DNA of 64,000 nt from Microstegium vimineum (taxonomy: Eukaryota > Streptophyta > Magnoliopsida > Poales > Poaceae): assembly GCA_022036555.1 (NCBI GenBank), contig CM039128.1:20910171-20974170 (forward strand). Direction: 5' to 3'. A program made the position numbers and the translations under genes. This document shows positions 21,901 through 32,343 of this stretch, in pieces (the first letter of the stretch is position 1; every line of letters begins with the position of its first letter). Below the pieces are notes generated by a model. The model did not search any database. It was not told the DNA's origin and saw nothing but the letters and a program-made list of their open reading frames with translations.

Positions 21901-22260
21901 GGTCAGAAAAGAAGCCTCGTTTTGACGATCGGACATCAGGTTGTCACACGCCGATCAAAGGGAAGAAGTCAGTGCATGATAGGCTGGGGGCAAGCTCAGT
22001 GCACACGACAGGCTTGGCAGACGTGTTTGTCAAGAAGAGCTTGAGGAGACGGCAGATGCTAAGGTACCCGAAGAAGAAATTTTCTCCAAGGATCCAGATA
22101 CAAGCAGTGAGAAGCAGTACCAGCCTGTTTGGAAGACTAAGCTTCCTCGATGGTGTCCTAGGGGTCTGACAAAGACTCAGAAAAGAAGGATCCAGCGCGA
22201 ACGCCAAGAAGATTTATGTCACGATGGAAATTCTTCCAGAGGGAAATCTTCAGACAAGTG
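18957..22260 (+). pseudogene. Tat gag polyprotein of the gag-only element, three in-frame stops and one frameshift
   Basis: One frame from the ATG at 18957 to 22169, broken only by stops at 19215 (TAA), 20061 (TAG) and 20535 (TAG). A helical leader comes first, then a Pro/Gln/Met-rich region (19330-20500) with a recurring S-A-x-Q-P-M motif. The gag core starts near 20631 (AFTWFISLP, KYFFTGVHEKK), followed by a knuckle-like CKWHNATSHNTNDC and a second cluster CPFFIHCWEEG...CPECNG. At about 22025 a frameshift moves the tail (EELEETADAK...WCPRGLTK) to another frame ending at 22260. In the paralogue at 38705-41530 the 20535 stop position is Gln, so that stop is a later mutation. Confidence 0.85.
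19702..20369 (+). repeat. Palindrome-bearing 63-bp repeats in the gag leader
   Basis: Inverted repeats with ATCGG arms occur at 19702-19724 (CATCGGCAA-N5-TTGCCGATG), 19813-19835, 20092-20111, 20155-20174 (CATCGGT-N6-ACCGATG), 20218-20237 (CATCGGC-N6-GCCGATG) and 20350-20369 (same arms). The copies at 20092, 20155 and 20218 are exactly 63 bp apart, and 20350 is 132 bp further. Each encodes the S-(A/V)-x-Q-P-M peptide of a 21-residue repeat. The related element has perfect copies at 41321 and 41384, again 63 bp apart. Confidence 0.85.
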
Positions 22261-22490
22261 AAGAAGGCCAAAGCGCAAAGATGGGGATCCATCGGCAAGT
22301 GTTGATATATTGCCGATGGCATAGCTGGAGTCGATGGCCTTGGGCATTTTGGCTTGGAGCGGTACTTGATGAGCTCTGGCGTTTCGACTGTTACACTTGG
22401 GGGGCATCGGCAAACATCTTGGAAGAAGAGATAGCAGCAGAAGGAATTTCGGCGCATAAGACATCTTATACTCCGAAACTGGGGGGCATG
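22261..22490 (+). other. Non-coding 3' region and polypurine tract of the gag-only element
   Basis: Follows the gag tail directly; protease and pol are absent. It holds three ATCGGC/GCCGAT motifs. It ends with CTGGGGGGCATG against the TGTTGACACC of the 3' LTR, a G-rich polypurine tract for plus-strand priming. The same tract occurs inverted at 32047-32057 beside the other Tat 3' LTR. Confidence 0.75.
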
Positions 22491-23546
22491 TGTTGACACC
22501 GTTTTTTGGCACGTGTCAATATAATCTAAGGATTGTGCCGATCGGCAGAAGGCTTGTTGCTGTTCCTTATCGACATCGGGATATTATCGGTCAGACTGCC
22601 GATAGAGGCAAGAATGTTGCTGATGAAGACAGACTTGTTGCCGATGGAGGCAGAAGGACTTGATAAAAGCAAAGGTTAGCTTGCCGATGAGAAGTCAGTG
22701 CCGAAGAAAGCTAAAGGCTGTTGCCGATGAGTGGTAAATGCTGCTGACGGGAGCAGAATGACGTGGCTGACAGTTGTCGAAGGAGGTGTTGCCGATGAAA
22801 GATGACATGGCTAACGTGAGCACACGGTTGCCGATGACGTTAAAAGGAAATTGCGGATCGGGAGGATGTGTCAATGGAAAGTTTTATCGGGGAGGAGACA
22901 TAAGGAAACTGGTGATTTTATGCCAGTATTATTATAGAAGTTTGAGTCCGACTCTTGCATGAGTCATTTTATTCCCTTAATAATAGTAGAGTCTGTTTAG
23001 GAAAAGATTGTTTCTGTTTTGGTCCGACTCCTGCGCGAGTCAGTTATTTCCTTAAAGTTAAGAGTTTTTATTTAGGAAAGGTACTAGTCGTATTTGTCTA
23101 CAACTCCCTCTGCCGGAGTATAAATAGGTACCCAGGGGTGCTGTATACAGTATATCCAAGCATATCAACCAATCAATTACCTTTTCATCTACTTTACCAG
23201 TACTCTACTTTTATCGTATTAGATGTAGTTTACCTACGAGTTCTTTCAAGTTTTCGACGGGCTGCATCTTATCGACCTCCGTCAAACCTTTGTAAGTTCC
23301 GTGTTTTGAGCAATCTGAGCTTTGACGTCCGGGCGCATCGCTGTCGTCTCGTTCAGCTCTACTCTAGTTATTCTGATCAGGTTTGAGCCTTGACATCCGG
23401 GCGCATCGCCGCTGTCGTGTTCGAATTCTGTTCTAGTTATCGTCCTTGTCGATTAACTAGTCAAATCGACTGGCACGCCTTCGGACAACCAAGTTTCGGG
23501 TATAAGCCCGAGGTGTTCGCAGATCCTGATGTTTTTTACGTCAACA
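22491..23546 (+). repeat. 3' LTR of the gag-only element
   Basis: 1056 bp, TGTTGACACC at 22491 to GTCAACA at 23546. The U3 part (22530-22880) is crowded with TTGCCGATG/ATCGGC motifs, about ten in 350 bp. The TATA box is TATAAATA at 23119-23126. It is homologous to the 933-bp LTR at 31114-32046, which is in the opposite orientation. Confidence 0.9.
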
Positions 23547-23572
23547 AGTCCATCTACTCCGTGCTCTCCCTC

Positions 23573-24130
23573 CACTACTACAGAATTATTTACCGCAGTT
23601 ACCAAAAGTGATTTACCGCAGCGGGCAACAGCGTCCGCTTGCGCTGCCACGCTGCGCTAAAGAATCAGTTAACTGCAGCGGGCAACATAAGGTGTCCGCT
23701 GCAGTAATTCTCGTTTACCGCAGCGGGCAGGTTAGGATGCCCGATGCGGTAAAGATTTTGAAAAAAACAAAAAAAACCTAGATAGGCCCGCTGAGCCCAT
23801 CCACGATCCCGACGAGCCCATCTAGGGTTGCTGGCTTGCTCCACTGCAGCCGCCGCCGCCGGATCCGGGCAGAATCGGCGCCTCCAGTGGCTGGATCCGC
23901 GCCTCCGCCGGCCGGATCCGGGCCTCCACCGGCCGGATCCGGGCTAGAGCGCCTTGCGCCGCGCGCCGCCGTTGTAGGGGAGGGGAGCGTCGCCGCCGTT
24001 GGAGGGGGAGCGCCGCCGCACGCTCGCGCTGCCTTGTGCTTGCACGCGCGAGCCCGCGCAGCTGCCTTGCGCCCGCGCAGCCGCCTCACGCCCGCGTCGC
24101 CGCCGCATGGCCTCTCGCTCGCACCCTGCC
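23573..24130. repeat. Left arm of the CACTA element
   Basis: The terminal repeat is followed by four subterminal TTTACCGCAG/GTCCGCTGCRGTAA motifs in both orientations (23590-23755), then a GC-rich segment rich in CCGGATCCGGGC (23860-23945) and CGC triplets. Open frames at 23778-24165 on both strands come from that composition and match nothing recognised. It ends with CTGCC, the copia target site. Confidence 0.75.
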
Positions 24131-25832
24131 TGAAGAATCATGGTCCCTTGTGTTTAGGCGATTAACGACAATGCTAGGTCACTATGACTAATGTGTGTTT
24201 TGCAGAGGCAAAGTCATTTGTGTTAGGTCATTAGTGATGCTAGATGAATGGGCTTAATGGTATTCATGCCCCCAAGATGGAAATCGTTTCGGTTTCAAAG
24301 GATGGTAATTCAAGGTGAAGACTAGGCTAGTCTTTAGTACCATGAGGTTGAGAAGGGCACTAAGTAATGCTAGGACTTTGTTTTTCCTTTGACCGTACTA
24401 TAAAGGGGGGTATCAGGTTAGTATCTTGACCTAGGAGAGTTTGGGAATGTTGGTGTATGCACACATGTCACAACTAGTCCTAGAGACCTTGCTATCAGCC
24501 CTTGGTTAGCCCTTGAGATGGTAGGAGCAAAACCCCTAGAAGAGACTTAGTGAAAAGAGTTGAAACGGGGGGAGAAAGAGGCTCTGAACCAGATGCCTAG
24601 GAGGCGTCGGACCAAGGAGAGTGGTCCGACGGTCCCTGCCTTAGGCAAAGTTTCGGTAGGACAGCTCCGGACCACTTGTCCAGAAGAGCACCAGACTATA
24701 GACGAGTGGTCTGGAGGTCCCTGCCAGTGGAAGTAAGCCTCAGAGGAGGCTCCGGACTAGTCCAACGGTGTGGCCGTCCTCTAGTCCGACGCCTTGAGTC
24801 AGAGAAGTTTGGCAGTCCAGTGAGCACCCTGGCTCTGGACCTCTGCGTCGGACCAGGGCACCAGACTAAGGCGAGTGGTCCGGTGGTGCCGAGCTCAGCT
24901 AGATCTTGAAGTCCAGTGAGCACCCTGGCTCCGGACCTGAGCGTCGGACCAGGGCATCGGACCATAGCGAGTGGTCCGACGGTGCCTGCTTTCCAGCGAA
25001 GTTTGAATTATCAGTGAGCACTAGACCGGTCGCTATGGTCCGGTGGTGTGTGCTCCGGACTAGTCCGGTGCCGTCGCAGAAAGTGGAAAAGGCATGAAAC
25101 GACTAGTTTTGGAGGTGGGGACTATTTATAGTTGCCCTCTTCGTCCTTGAGAGCTCTCTTGGCCATTGTTTCACCTGAGGAACCCTAGAGAGAGTTCTTG
25201 GAGAGCCAAGTGCCTAGTGAGGGAGAGATTTGAGAGAGTTCATCTTGTTCTTCCCTCCTAGAGTGATTAGGAGTGACTTGTGTGCATCCATCCACCTTCC
25301 TAGCCTTGATTTGGTCAAGTGAAGATCTTGTGCTTGTTACTCTTGGTGTTCGACAGCACCTAGACGGTTTGGTGGTGTTCGGAGGAAGTGATCGCCGGAA
25401 GATTGTCGGTGGCTCTTCTCCAAGCTTCTGTAATCGGTTGTGGGCGATTCACCGAGCCGGAGTGGTGAAGAATCAGCCCGTAGAGAGCACTCTACCCTTG
25501 CGCGGGTAGAGGAGGAGCTATACCTTGCGAGGTGCTCCAACGAGGACTAGGGGGGTGTCGACACCTCGATACCTCGGGAAAACATCGCGTGTCACCAATT
25601 CTCTATCCTTAGCTCTTTACTTACTTGCATTACTTTCTGTCTTGTTCTTTCAATTCATACTAGAATTGCATAGGTTGTCTTTCCTTTCATTGGCTTGCTA
25701 TTGCTTTCTAGTTAGGATACACATTGCGGTAGGCACTAGGTGGTGATTGGCATCACTAGGTTTTAATATTGCTTTAGAAATTTAAAAGAAGCTCAATTCA
25801 CCCCTCCCCTCTTGGGCATCTAGATCCTTTCA
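24131..25832 (+). repeat. 5' LTR of the Sirevirus-like copia
   Basis: 1702 bp, from TGAAGAATCATGG to ATCTAGATCCTTTCA. A block of GTCCGG/GGTCCGACGGT motifs lies at 24600-25080, just upstream of the TATA-like TATTTATA at 25123-25130. Compared with the 3' LTR it keeps an extra stretch of about 70 bp in that block (about 24970-25045) between TGGTCCG repeats. Confidence 0.9.
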
Positions 25833-25834
25833 AT

Positions 25835-25847
25835 TGGTATCGGAGCA
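25835..25847 (+). promoter_or_regulatory. Primer binding site (tRNA-Met type, one change)
   Basis: TGGTATCGGAGC follows the LTR end after a two-base spacer. It differs by one base from the usual TGGTATCAGAGC, a C-to-T/A-to-G type difference relative to the copy at 3258-3270. It is the minus-strand priming site. Confidence 0.85.
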
Positions 25848-25892
25848 AGGTTGCTCTCAAATTAGGCTTTACCGCCTAGAGCAAGATCTCCC

Positions 25893-27766
25893 ATGGGGAT
25901 GGACCGCCACCCATTTTTGATGGGGATGATTTTCTGTATTAGAAAGTGCGGATGGAGGCCTACCTTGAGGCCGTGGATATAGGTGTGCACAAAGCCGCTA
26001 CCATAGGTGGCACCATGTTCGTCGAGGATCCCTTCTTTGAGAAGAACAATGCCAAGGCAAAGAATATTCTTTTCTGTGGCATTGACAAGGATGTGTTCAA
26101 TCGTGTGTGGAATTGCAAAACCGCAAACGACGTTTGGACTAACATTTGCACACTACACAAAGGGACCAAGTGTGAGCGTGAGGAACGCTACCATTTGGTC
26201 ATGTCTAAGATGAACTCCTTTACTATGCTTGCTAATGAGAATGCTAATGAGATGTACTCACGTCTTAATATTCTTGTAGAGGAGTTGAATGGACTCGGGC
26301 TCACACAAATGGCGTCGGCTGATGTGGTACGCAAGATCTTGTGTGTCTTGCCCATTTAGAAGTATAGCCACATCGTCACGGTGCTTCACCAAGGAGACCT
26401 CTCCGCCGCTACACCAACTCAAGTCTTGGGCAAGATCAATGCTCATGAGATGTACATGAAGATTGGTGATGGTAGTTCCTCTTCTTCCTCCAAGAAGAAA
26501 GAGAAGGAGGAGAAGAAAGACTTGGCTCTCAAGGAATCTTCCAAGGAGAAGTGCAAGATTCAATATGTCGTTGAGAGCGCAAGTGAAGAAGAGGATGATG
26601 AAGACCACATTGCTCTCATGGTGAGGAAGACCACCAAGATGTTGAAGAGGCTAAACAAGAGTGGAGTCAACTTGGACTCAAAGAAGAAGACATTCTTCAC
26701 AATCACCTCAAGGAAGCCAATCTCTCAAATGAAGTGCTACAATTGTGGCAATCTTGGTCACCTAGCTCATTCTTGCCCCCAAGAGAAGAAAGACAAGTTC
26801 AAGAACTTCAAGAACAAGAACGAGTTCAAGAAGAACAAGGGTGGCAATGATGACTCTAGTGATGATGACAAGAAGCAAGACAATCCATACAAGAAGAAGA
26901 AGAACTTCAACTTTCACAAGGTGAAGAAGGATGGCAAGGCTTACATTGTGGGTGATTGGCTCACCGACATTGAGGACTCTAGTGCCTCCTCCGATGATGA
27001 GAGTGAAGATGAGAAGGTGGCCGCTTTGGTGATTGGTTCTTCCCTACCACCGCCACCTCCTTCTTCATCACCAGATTCATCCTCTACACACCTATGCCTC
27101 ATGGCTAAAGGTGACAAGAAGGTACAAATAGAGGATGATGATAGTGGTGACTCTAGTGGTATTGATAGTGACGATGAAGATGCACCTTCCTATGATGAGC
27201 TAATTAAAATTTGCAACAAGTACGCTAGCATCATAAGGAAGTACAAAAATAAAAATGACAAATTACTTGAGGTAAAAGGAAACTTGCATGATAAGCTTGA
27301 GACCTTGACTAGTGCTAATGATGATTTGAAGCTTGAGATTAACACTCTCACATCTAGCACTAGGGAGCTCAAAACCTCTCTTAAGCAAGCTAATGAGAAA
27401 CATGGTAGGCTTGAGAGGTCAACACAAGAGCTCTACACAAGGTATAACTTGCTAAAAGATGACTACAACAATGTCAAGCAAGAACATGGCACACTAGTGG
27501 TAGCAAATGAATTGCTTAATCCAAGATCTTGCTACACATGTTGCTACTAACCCGTGTGCTAAGTGTGATAGTGCTACCTCTTGTGATATCTTGATTGATG
27601 ATGTGACTCTTGAGCAAAGTGCTAAGTGCAAGGGCAAGAGAGTTGTTGAAGCCGACAAGTATGATGACTATGTCAAGATGAAAGAAGAGAACTCAAAGCT
27701 CAAGGAAGAGCTAATCACTCTCAAGTCTAACAAGGCCATTGTCATCAAGCCGGCTCAAGAATAAGA
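25893..27766 (+). pseudogene. Sirevirus-like Gag, two in-frame stops and a frameshift
   Basis: Structural protein. The N-terminal UBN2-type domain starts around PPIFDGDDF and has a TAG at 25940 in the conserved F-x-x-W-K motif, then a second TAG at 26357. The main frame (26381-27550) has a Lys/Ser/Glu-rich linker, a CCHC knuckle CYNCGNLGHLAHSC, acidic Ser/Asp tracts and a long coiled coil (KYASIIRKYKNKNDKLLE onward). A one-base shift near 27510 moves the Cys-containing NPCAKCDSATSC segment and the remaining coiled coil into another frame ending at 27764. Confidence 0.85.
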
Positions 27767-28298
27767 CAAGGATGCTATCACCTTGATCACCTCTCTAAGA
27801 GAATAAACTGTCAAGCTCAAGAATGACAAGACAAAGCTTACAAGTGGCTTTGAGAAGTTCACCAAGGGTCACAACCTTCAAAGTGAGCTTTCGATGAGCA
27901 CCGTCATAAAGAATGACAAGACCGGCATTGGGTTCAAGGAGAACCAAATCATGAAGGCAAAGGTTGAGATTGAGGCCACGAATTACTACAAGAACAAGTA
28001 CAATGGCTATAATCAAGGGTACTCAAATCCCAAGCCAATAAGATGCTTTGAGTGTGGTCAAGTGGGTGATTTCTCTTATGATTGCAAGACTCAACCACCC
28101 AAGACCTTGCCCAAGCACACTAGGCCATTTGCTCATGATGCTCACTATGTCATCAAGAAGGACCACAAGGGTAGACCACTAGTAGTGTTCCTTGGTCCAC
28201 CAATGAAGAACAAGCCTATAGTTCTTTGGGTTGCAAAGGAGATGGTTACCAAGGCAATGGGGGCCCTCTTTGAGTGGGTTCCCAAACATCAAGCTTAA
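27767..28298 (+). pseudogene. Gag C-terminal region with second zinc knuckle
   Basis: Continues the previous frame after stops at about 27763 and 27804. The open part (27894-28298) has a YYKNKYNGYNQGYSNPKP linker and a CCHC-type CFECGQVGDFSYDC, where Asp replaces the usual His-adjacent Gly-His pair, so metal binding is doubtful. This region leads into the protease. Confidence 0.75.
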
Positions 28299-28319
28299 CT
28301 CCAAGTTGCTTGTGTGTAG

Positions 28320-28628
28320 GTGAACTACAAGACCGGTGGAAGTCATTGGGTGATTGATAATGGTTGCACTCAACATATGACCGGTGACTCCCGGATGTTC
28401 ACTACACTTGATGAAGAATGTGAAGGGCAAGACAAGATTACCTTTGGGGACAATTCAAAAGCTAAAGTTCAAGGTCTTGGCAAAGTGGCAATCTCCAATG
28501 ATCAATCAATATCAAATGTCTTGCTAGTTCAATCTCTAAGCTTCAACTTGCTTTCCGTGGGTCAACTTTGTGATCTTGGATTCCATTGTCTATTCACTCC
28601 AACCGAGGTGATTGCAACCAAGATTTAA
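28320..28628 (+). pseudogene. Copia aspartic protease with altered active site
   Basis: The active-site loop reads WVIDNGCTQHMTGD, where copia elements normally have D-S-G. The Asp remains but the Ser is Asn. The fold continues through ITFGDNSKAKVQGLG and LLVQSLSFNLLSVGQLCD, the conserved end of copia protease and start of the GAG-pre-integrase linker. A TAA at 28626 separates it from the next frame. Confidence 0.85.
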
Positions 28629-28637
28629 GATTCATCA

Positions 28638-30482
28638 ATGATATTCAAAGGGTTTCAGCAAAACAACCTCTACTTAGTGGACTTCACCTCAAATGAAGCC
28701 GAATTGCAAACATGTCTATTCTCCAAGAGTTCTTTGGGTTGGCTTTGGCATAGAAGATTAGCTCATGTGGGCATGTCAACTTTGAAGAAACTTGTCAAGA
28801 AGGAGATGGTTAGAGGTGTGAAGGATGTGGTGTTTGAGAAGGATAAATTGTGTAGTGCTTGTCAAGCCGGCAAGCAAGTGGCCAACACCCATCCCACCAA
28901 AGCTTTCATGTCAACCTCAAGAGTCCTTGAACTACTTCACATGGATCTTTTCGGCCACACTACCTATGCTAGTCTTGGAGGGAATCTCTTTTGCCTAGTG
29001 GTGGTTGATGATTATTCAAGGTACACTTGGGTGTTCTTTCTTCAAGACAAGGGAGAGACTCAAGCTATTTTCAAGAAGTTTGCAAGAAGGGCACAAAATG
29101 AGTTTGAAGTGAAGATTAAGAAGATAAGGAGTGACAATGGCACCGAGTTTGTCAACACGAAGATTGAGGATTATTGTGATGAAGTAGGGATCAAGCATGA
29201 AGTATCCGCCACATACACTCCACAACAAAATGGTGTTGTAGAGAGGGAGAACCAGACGCTCATAACTCTTGCAAGATCTATGCTTGATGAGTACAACACT
29301 CCGGAGAAGTTTTGGGCTGAGGCAATCAACACTGCTTGCTATGCAGCCAACTGTCTCTTCGTCCAAAGGCTATTGAAGAAGACTCCCTATGAGCTAGTGA
29401 ATGGGAAGAAGTCGGATATCTCTTTCTTCCGGGTGTTTGGTTGCAAAGTTTACATCTACAAGAAGCGCCAACACTTGGGTAAATTCCAACGACGGTGTGA
29501 CCTTGGTTTCCTTGTTGGATATTCGCTTAAGTCCAAAGCATACCGTGTATTTAACAAAGCCACCGGCTTAGTTGAAGAAACGTGTGATTTGGAATTTGAT
29601 GAAACTAATGGCTCCCAAGGAGCGCTTGAGGATATTTATGTAGGTGATGAATCTTTGAGGGAGGCAATGAAGAATATACCAATTGGTGCTATCAACCCGC
29701 AAGAGGTGGAAGATGTAGAAGATGATGGCAATCAAGATCCTTCTCCACCTCGCACGCCTCAAGTTGAAGAAGATCAAGTGAGGGAAGCTCAAGAAGATAC
29801 CTTCATCCCTCAAGATCAAGCCGAGGCCGAAGCAAGCAATGTTGAAGCACCACAAACCCCTCCTCAAGTTCATGATAGAAGATCAACACCTATCCTTCAA
29901 GCACACCCCCATGATTTAATCATAGGAAGTCCATCAAGGGGAGTAATGACTCGTTCTAGACTTGCATCTTATGTTGAACATCACTCATTTGTTTCCTTTG
30001 TTGAGCCTACTAGTGTTGAGGACACACTTGCGGATCCGGATTGGGTGAATGCCATGCATGAAGAACTCAACAACTTCACCCAAAACCAAGTGTGGACACT
30101 TGAAGAAAGGCCAAAGGGAGCAAGAATCATTGGCACCAAGTGGGTGTTTAGGAACAAGCAAGATGATCAAGGCATTGTTGTGAGGAACAAGGCAAGGTTG
30201 GTGGCAAAGGGGTTCTCTCAAGTAGAAGGACTTGATTTTGGAGAGACCTTTGCGCAGGTTGCAAGACTTGAAGCCATTCGTATCCTTTTGGCGTATGCTT
30301 CACATCACAAAATGAAACTCTTTCAAATGGATGTGAAGAGCGCCTTCTTAAATGGTTACATAAATGAACTTGTCTATGTCTCACAACCTCCCGGGTTTGA
30401 AGATCCAAACTTGCCTAATCATGTCTATAGGTTGTCCAAGGCTCTCTATGGATTGAAGCAAGCTCCAAAAGCTTGGTATTAG
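28638..30482 (+). pseudogene. Copia integrase and N-terminal half of reverse transcriptase
   Basis: A 614-residue frame. The GAG-pre-integrase HHCC module is WHRRLAHVG...CSACQAGK (residues about 37-80). The integrase core follows with Asp in LLHMDLFG, Asp in IRSDNGTEF and Glu in NGVVERENQT, and the GKK motif KTPYELVNGKKS. A long acidic linker (330-450) leads to RT: WVFRNKQDD, ARLVAKGFSQ, QMDVKSAFLNG and the YGLKQAPKAWY helix. A TAG at 30480 ends the frame where RLRDFLL should follow. Only that stop separates it from the next segment. Confidence 0.9.
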
Positions 30483-31113
30483 AGGCTAAGGGACTTCCTA
30501 CTCAAGAAGGGCTTCAAGATCGGGATCGTCGACACAACACTATTCACCAAGAAGCTTAAAGGAGAGATCTTTGTTTGCCAAGTATATGTCGATGACATTA
30601 TATTTGGGTCAACAAACCAAGACCATTGCAAGGAGTTTGGTGCATTGATGTCCAAGGAGTTCGAGATGTCAATGATTGGCGAGCTAACCTTCTTCCTTGG
30701 CTTCCAAGTGAAGCAATTGAGGGAAGGCACCTTCATCTCTCAAGAAAAGTACACCCACGATGTACTTAAGAAGTTCAAGATGGAGGATTGCAAGCCAATC
30801 AAGACCCCAATGCCTACTAATGGGAATCTCGATCTCGATGAGGGAGGTAAACCAATTGACCAAACTCTCTATCGTTCTATGATCGGTAGTTTACTTTACC
30901 TCACCGCATCTAGGCCGGATATCATGTTTAGTGTGTGCATGTGTGCTAGGTTTCAAGCAAGCCCTAAGGAGTCACATTTATGTGTGGTCAAAAGAATCCT
31001 TAGGTACATAAGGCACACCCCTAGCATTGGGCTTTGGTATCCCAAAGGAGCTCCCTTCCTACTTTGTGGCTATTCTGATTCGATTATGCCGGGTGTAAAG
31101 TTGATAGGAAGAG
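30483..31113 (+). pseudogene. Copia reverse transcriptase C-terminal half and start of RNase H
   Basis: In the same frame as the preceding segment. It carries the RT catalytic motif YVDDIIFGSTN at about 30577-30610, LTFFLGFQVKQ, the thumb motif YRSMIGSLLYLTASRPDI and the first RNase H strand CGYSDS. Sequence breaks at 31113 within the RNase H N terminus, where a Tat LTR begins. The remaining RNase H catalytic residues are not found on the other side of the gypsy insertion. Confidence 0.9.
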
Positions 31114-32046
31114 TGTTGACACAAAAAGCGTTAGGATCTGCGAACACCTCGGGCTATTACCCGAATTCGATATCCAAAGGTGTGCCAGTCGATTTGACCA
31201 GTTAATCGACAAGGACGATAACTAGAACAAAATCCAAGCAAGACAATGGTGATATGCCCGGATGTCAAGGCTCGGAATTGATCAGGATAACTAGAACAGA
31301 GTTGAACGAGAAAACAGCGATGCGCCCGAATGTCAAAGCTCAGGTTATTCCCACGCGGAACTTGCAAGGGTTTGACCGAGATCAGGATGATGCAACCCGT
31401 CGAAGCTTGAAGAACTCGTAGATAAACTAGGACTAATGCAGTAAAAGTAGATTGTTGTAAAAGTAGATAAGAGTAATTGATTTGTTTGATTGTATTGATA
31501 TATTTTTTCTCGACCCCGAGGTACATATTTATACTCCAGCAATAGGAGTTGTAAACAGACACGACTTGTACCTTTCCTAAACAAAAACTCTATTTTTTAA
31601 AGGAAATAACTGACTTGCGCAGCAGTCGGACTCAAACTTCTATAATAATACTGGTACGGGATCACCAGTTTCCTTATATCTTCTCTTCGATGAAACTTTC
31701 CATCGGCAGATTCTTCAATCCACAACTTCCTTCTATTGCCATCGGCAACCCCCTGCTAATGTCAACCACCACATTACCTGGGGCTCATCGGCATCGGCAA
31801 TCTATGCCCATCGACATCGGCAATACTTCCCAACCGGCAACCTTGCACTTCTGGTAACTTGTCTCCACAAATTAACCCTTATCGGCAAGAATCATCTAGC
31901 TTTCATCGGTAACAAACTTCACCCTTCTTACAACGTTCACTCCCATCGGTAAATTTTACCGATGACTTCCCGATGCCGATAGAAAATGGCCACTGATCCA
32001 CGCAAGTCTTAGCTTATCTGACATGTGCCGAAAAACGGTGTCAACA
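31114..32046 (-). repeat. 3' LTR of the nested Tat element
   Basis: 933 bp, TGTTGACACCG at 32046 (minus) to GTGTCAACA at 31114. The TATA box is GTATAAATATG near 31522 (minus). U3 (31690-32000) contains about ten ATCGGCA/ACCGATG motifs. It joins the copia RNase H directly on its left. Confidence 0.9.
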
Positions 32047-32060
32047 CATGCCCCCCAATT
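32047..32060 (-). promoter_or_regulatory. Polypurine tract
   Basis: On the minus strand AATTGGGGGGCATG lies directly before the LTR start TGTTGACACC, matching the tract at 22480-22490. It is the plus-strand primer of the element and confirms minus orientation. Confidence 0.8.
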
Positions 32061-32304
32061 TCGGAGTGTATAATATTTTACACGCTGAAATTCTCTCCAC
32101 TGTAGTCGTTCCCTCCGAGATAACTGCACAACTTCCTCGATCTCCGCGTGCAGAACCGCAATTTATTAATAAAATCCCTCGATTATAGCGTGAACAGTTG
32201 CAAATATAATCATATCTCCTTGATTATCGTGCATATCCATCGCAGGCCCTTCCATATTCCTCTTCAGTATGAGTAAAAACTCCAAAAATACCCCAGACCA
32301 AGTC

Positions 32305-32312
32305 TATAAAAG
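32305..32312 (+). promoter_or_regulatory. TATA-like box ahead of the antisense gene
   Basis: TATAAAAG on the + strand, about 40 bp upstream of the first open coding stretch of the antisense gene and about 260 bp inside the polypurine tract. It is oriented against the element's own transcription. Suggestive of an independent promoter; not proven. Confidence 0.45.
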
Positions 32313-32343
32313 TTACCATGATCTAACTCGCTTTTTACCCTGA

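Larger units (their letters stand above)
18325..23546 (+). mobile_element. Non-autonomous (gag-only) Tat-lineage gypsy retrotransposon
   Basis: Order: truncated 5' LTR (18325-18904), primer-binding region, one long gag frame (18957-22260 with defects), about 230 bp of non-coding sequence, polypurine tract, complete 3' LTR (22491-23546). No protease, RT, RNase H or integrase sequence is present. Gag, LTR ends and the priming region match the pol-bearing element at 31114-41541, which could in principle have supplied enzymes in trans. The right flank is AGTCC; the left flank is lost with the 5' half of the LTR. Confidence 0.8.
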
